Below, piece after piece: positions 60,062-64,000 of a DNA stretch of 64,000 nucleotides (positions are counted from its first letter, which is position 1; each line of letters starts with the position of its first letter). Made by a program: the position numbers and the translations under genes. The notes under the pieces were generated by a model. The model worked only from the letters and a program-made list of their open reading frames with translations, searched no databases and was not told where the DNA came from. The DNA is from Progne subis subis (taxonomy: Eukaryota > Chordata > Aves > Passeriformes > Hirundinidae), in assembly GCA_022316685.1 (NCBI GenBank), contig JAKJHU010000068.1, positions 558,001 to 622,000 on the forward strand, read 5' to 3'.

Positions 60062-60959
60062 CCCGAGGCCCATACCCTTCTCCTGAACGTAAATGCGTCC
60101 TTTTATTCGTATGCTGCTTTCCTTATTCCCCACAATTAGCTAATTTCGGGGCAGACAGGATTAGAAACGCTGTTTTCAGCTGTCTGGTTAATTTCTTGGG
60201 TGGGGCAGAATGATGTTTTCCTCAGGATTTTGGGGAAGTTGCTAAGATTTTGGGATCTGGCTAAGAGAAGTCGTGTTTGCTGCTTGATTGTTATTTTTTA
60301 GAGACACTGTTTGCTAATTGGCTATTACATTTTAGCTTGAAGCAAACTTCAGGGTTGCTTGTAATATAGCTGGCTCTAGCCCACGTTGGCACGGCATAAA
60401 TCTTGCAATTCCTCAAACCGGGAAGGGGTACTAGGTTTTTGGTTGTTTGGTTGGGTTTTTTCTCCCTATCAGTGAAGGGAATCGAAATCACAGCTGCTGA
60501 GTGATAAATGAAACAGCATTATCTTCGTCCCACTCCTTTGTCCTGCTTGCGTACTCCATTTCCAAGCGCTGCTGCTTCGTCCTGCTTTGGTGTGGAGATG
60601 TGTGTAGCCGTGGGTAGTCTGGGACGGCACCAAGAGCCTGCACAGCTTGTGCTGGGGTTGCTTTCAGCTGCCAGAATTTGGCACTGAGTAAATACTTCGC
60701 TTGTTGTGCAGGGGGCGGTCTAGACTGGCCTGGGGTTGCTGGGGCCATGCTGGTCAGGCTGTTCTCACCTCAGTCCATTCTGTGCCAAAGCTTTGCGGAG
60801 AAAATTGCTGCTTATTGCACCTGAAAGACCTGCTCAAATCTGCTCTTTTATTCACTAGATTAGACAGTCACTATTGCACAGGATTCTTGGCTTCTGGAAA
60901 GCTTAGGAAGTTGGCTTTGTACTCGGAGGATGAGGCTTGCTCTGGAGAAACAGTGATAC
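60062..60959. other. Presumed intron of the CpG-promoter gene
   Basis: No exon or repeat is recognised. Confidence 0.4.
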
Positions 60960-61290
60960 ACAACGTTTTTCCTAAACTGTGGTTTCACTCTGCCATCCTT
61001 CCTGTGACCTTAGCAAAAGGCGTGTGAGGCACTGGAAATTTTCTTACCTAGACAGAGTAAAATCTTTCTTTTTCCATGCCTTGCTCATGTCCAGCATACT
61101 CAGAGTTTCCCCCCCTCTTCCTACCCTTAGAAGTTGTCTCTGAATCGCTGAGCAGGGGAGGGTCTGCTGAGGTGATGCCTCACTCACTTCCTGCTTTGGA
61201 TTTCTCCAGCAGTACTTGGTGGTGTGGAGATAAACCTAATCACAGCATTTATTGTGTGTGGTCTGCCTGGTGTGGCAGCAATCACAGCCT
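60960..61290 (-). repeat. Inverted duplicate, copy B
   Basis: Inverted partner of 50558-50852. A short insertion (about 'ccagcagtactt') near 61208 separates the two copies in length. Confidence 0.9.
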
Positions 61291-61434
61291 TGTTGTGACT
61301 CCTTTGCTCATAGGCATTCCGTAGAGCCCCTTCCTACGGATTTTAGGGTTCTGCTTGTCTCTTTTTCCAAATACACAACTTTTCTAATAAAAAGATGTCT
61401 CCATTTGATCTTCTCCTGCACCAGCTGCTTCCAC

Positions 61435-62060
61435 CACAGAATGCTGAGAAGGACTTGGGGGTGCTGGTTGGGTGGCAGCTAGCCCTGCCCTGGGCTGAGC
61501 CCCCAGCATGGGCAGCAGGGCAGGGGGGGATTCTGCCCCTGCTCAGCTGAGACCCCACCTGTAGAGCTGCCTCCAGCCGGGGGGAGGGCAGCAGAGAAAG
61601 GATGTGGAGCTGTTGGAGCGAGTCTGGAGGAGGCAACAGAGTCATTAAGGGGATGGACCAGCTCTGCTCTGAGGAAAGGCTGGGAGAGATGGGATTGTTC
61701 AGCCTGGAGAAGAGGGGCTTTGGGGAGATTTGGTTGTGGCCTCCAGTGTCTGAGGGAGGTGACAAGGTAGGTCGAGAGAGACTATTTACGAGAGACGAGA
61801 GGGAATGGCTCCACACTGACAGAATGTTAGGTTCAGATTAGATATTGGGAGGAAGTAATTTCTCCTTTGAGGTGGTGAGACCTGGCACAGGGTGCCCAGA
61901 GGAGCTGTGGCTACCCCATCCCTGGAAATGTCCCAAGCCAGGCTGGAGGGACTTGGAGCCACCTGATCTTGTGGAAGGTATCCCTGCCCATGGCAGGGGT
62001 ATGGAATGAGATGATCTTCAAGGTCTCTTCCAAACCAAATGATTCTGTGATTCTATTGCT
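61435..62060 (+). mobile_element. CR1 LINE 3' end
   Basis: The forward CR1 tail is present in order: 'gctgggagagatgggattgt', 'gttcagcctggagaagaggg', 'attgggaggaagtaatttct', 'cctggcacagggtgcccaga', 'ccctgcccatggcaggggta', 'aaatgattctgtgattctat'. The terminal ATTCT repeats are present, so the 3' end is complete. Confidence 0.95.
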
Positions 62061-64000
62061 CCTGTTTTTTGCATCAGGCAGTGAAAGACATTCCCTTTCA
62101 TATACTAGCAGGCCTAGTACAGGCTTTAGTCCTGTCCTTAGAATATCAACTGAGATTTAGGATTCTGCCAACTGATGTAGCAGCAGGTGTTCTGGTCTAT
62201 TTGCTGTGGTGATTGTGATACAGTTTTCTATATTAGGAAGTATTTGTATTTCCTAGAAATTTGCATGTAAATGTGACTCGGAATCCTTTGTGTTTGGAGT
62301 GTTTCCTTTGCCTCTCTTTGCTTATCAAGATTTGTCCATGCCATATCAGGAAGGGCATGCGACTAGATATTGCAGGGGTTGAAGGATTCTGTGTGTTGGT
62401 GTTGATAAGATAATTCCTGAGGATTCTGCCCTATGGTCAGACTTGCCCAAGAACAGGGCTCTTCGTGTATAATAGCAGCATTCAATTTGTGCTGATACTG
62501 GGGGCTTTGTCTGAGGCTTTCGTAACCCTGCTGGGAAGCTGTGCCAGGGCTTGGTGCTGCCTTTGTTCATGGATGCCTGCTCCCAGAACAATTGTCATGA
62601 CAGCTCCTGCCAAGACTTCATGTCTCCATGCTGTGGGGTACCTCTTGGTGGCACCCAGGTGCTCACAAAATAGTTCAAGGAAATACCCAGTTTATTTAAC
62701 TCTGGAAGGCATGTAGGGATCTGAGGCTGAGAAGAGGCCAAGTGGAGGAATGAAATATGTCCAGATGTGCCCCAGCATGCAGGGAACCGGGGCGCTTCTT
62801 TTACCCTAGTTATCGTGGCTATCAGCAGAGAACGTTTCCTTGCACATTCTTGGAGCTGGTGACCCACAGAGATCCATGATGAGCTCAGGTACGGTATCCA
62901 TTGGGTGGATCCTGTCTCTCGCGAGGTCCCTGCTGCCTGGAGCATGCCTAGATGTTTGCAGATACTTATAAATGGGTTTGCCTGAGTGAACAAAGTGAAC
63001 GTGACACCTTGTGTGTATTTTGGGTTAAATGAAATTTGAACTTGATTTTTGGAGTCCTTTGGGCTCCTGTAAAATCATATCTTTTTTGAGCACCCAGTCT
63101 TGTTCCCATTTTGTTTTGGTAGTTTTACATTCCATCTCTGCAGTGGAAGCTGGAATGCTGCTGTTCTTACTCTGGCTTGCTACCTGGTTTGTTTTTGTGC
63201 TGAAGCTATAATTAGTGATTGTTTAGCCGCTCCTCTTGAGCTCTCAGGGCTGGTGGTACAGTATGTATACATTTGTTTTGCAGACACTGTAAGTGGCAGA
63301 CACCCCCCCCCCTCCCCCAACTGCTGTCATTCTGGAGAAAGTTTCAGTATGGCAGTGGTGGAAATAAACACAATGCAGACGGATCTGGTGGTATTGGGGA
63401 GCTGTGTAAGATAAGTGTGGCCTGAATGTGTTTCTAATTTCACTTACTTCAGCCCATACATCCAAAAGTTCATGATTTTTGATTTCTGAGCGATCGTGCA
63501 TCTGGTGTCTCTCTGTCTGCCCACATCCTTTGGTTAGGCTGGGCAGCACGTGGTCCAAACCTCCAGCTGTAATTAGGAGCTGACTAACAAATATTCCCTG
63601 CCTGGTGCTTATGCAAAGATATTTGTCAGGCTGGCGTTGGCAGGGAGGGACTGAGGAGCAGAGTCATTACTGGGGTGCGAATCAAAGCACGGTAAGCACA
63701 GGCAGCGACTAGCACTCTGAGGAGGCTGGGACGGTGTTGCTCAATCTCATTCCGGGCTCTCTGGTAGGAAGTCGGCAGGCTGGTGGTGGCTGTGAGTCCA
63801 GCGCTTCCCTGCGGCCAGGCTGGTTACTCCGGTCAGATGTGCCTTTTGTGGCCAGAGCCACGTGCAGGCAACGAGGTGTCAGCCAAGGCAGGGCTAATTG
63901 AAGCCTTCCTTCTACTTAGGAGCAGAATAAATAAGCGAGGCCACCGTGTCCTTGCTGGCTTTGTGCGGTTTGTTTTCAGTCAGGAAGCGTCTCCTCGGAA
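62061..64000. other. No gene recognised
   Basis: Ordinary-looking non-coding sequence with a poly-C run near 63303-63312. The last 400 bases contain splice-like motifs (GGTAAGCACAG near 63691) but no protein-like frame. Confidence 0.4.

Overview
This looks like nuclear DNA from a bird, most likely a songbird. It has spliced vertebrate gene fragments, CR1 LINE tails on both strands, many solo LTRs with target-site duplications, a minisatellite, a ~190-bp satellite and a C-type lectin-like receptor of the avian NK-receptor type. There is no bacterial-style gene organisation. Only short coding exons can be supported; most long open frames lie in repeats.

Layout. (1) 1-4.4 kb: no recognised gene, one diverged repeat, and a small CpG-rich segment. 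(2) 4.4-27.7 kb: a block carrying MIS18A exon 1 (minus), MRAP exons (plus) and the 3' end of URB1 (minus). This order and orientation is the conserved vertebrate MIS18A-MRAP-URB1 order. The block is bracketed by two direct copies of a 1.5-2.0 kb repeat, and its MRAP-URB1 interval holds a 44-bp CpG-rich minisatellite. Later MIS18A exons and most upstream URB1 exons are absent, and the URB1 remnant has several frameshifts, so it is a pseudogene. (3) 27.7-47.7 kb: repeat-dominated sequence. It has a broken coiled-coil-like gene remnant, a possible retroviral gag relic, a 2.2-kb tract almost devoid of G on one strand, three LTR families each present as an inverted pair, a ~190-bp satellite and a dispersed degenerate minisatellite. 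(4) 47.8-49.7 kb: the last four recognisable exons of ECD on the minus strand, with one frameshift. (5) 52.5-55.7 kb: an apparently intact six-exon type II C-type lectin-like receptor (236 codons) with an N-terminal DEDGYxxL (hemITAM-like) motif, then a recent partial duplicate of its first exon ending in a stop. (6) 55.7-64 kb: GC-rich repeats, two CR1 copies, a CpG-island promoter with a first exon whose ATG abuts its splice donor, and an inverted copy of a segment from 50.6 kb.

The main point is the mixture. MIS18A/MRAP/URB1, ECD and MHC-type lectins belong to different ancestral chromosomes, yet truncated and partly broken copies sit within 64 kb beside one intact lectin. That fits a repeat-rich chromosome that accumulates duplicated gene fragments (a germline-restricted chromosome, a degenerate sex-linked region, or a pericentromeric/MHC-microchromosome duplication zone), or a misjoined assembly. 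The sequence alone does not decide between these. Exon boundaries below were placed by reading frame, splice consensus and phase. Repeat boundaries are approximate unless target-site duplications are given.
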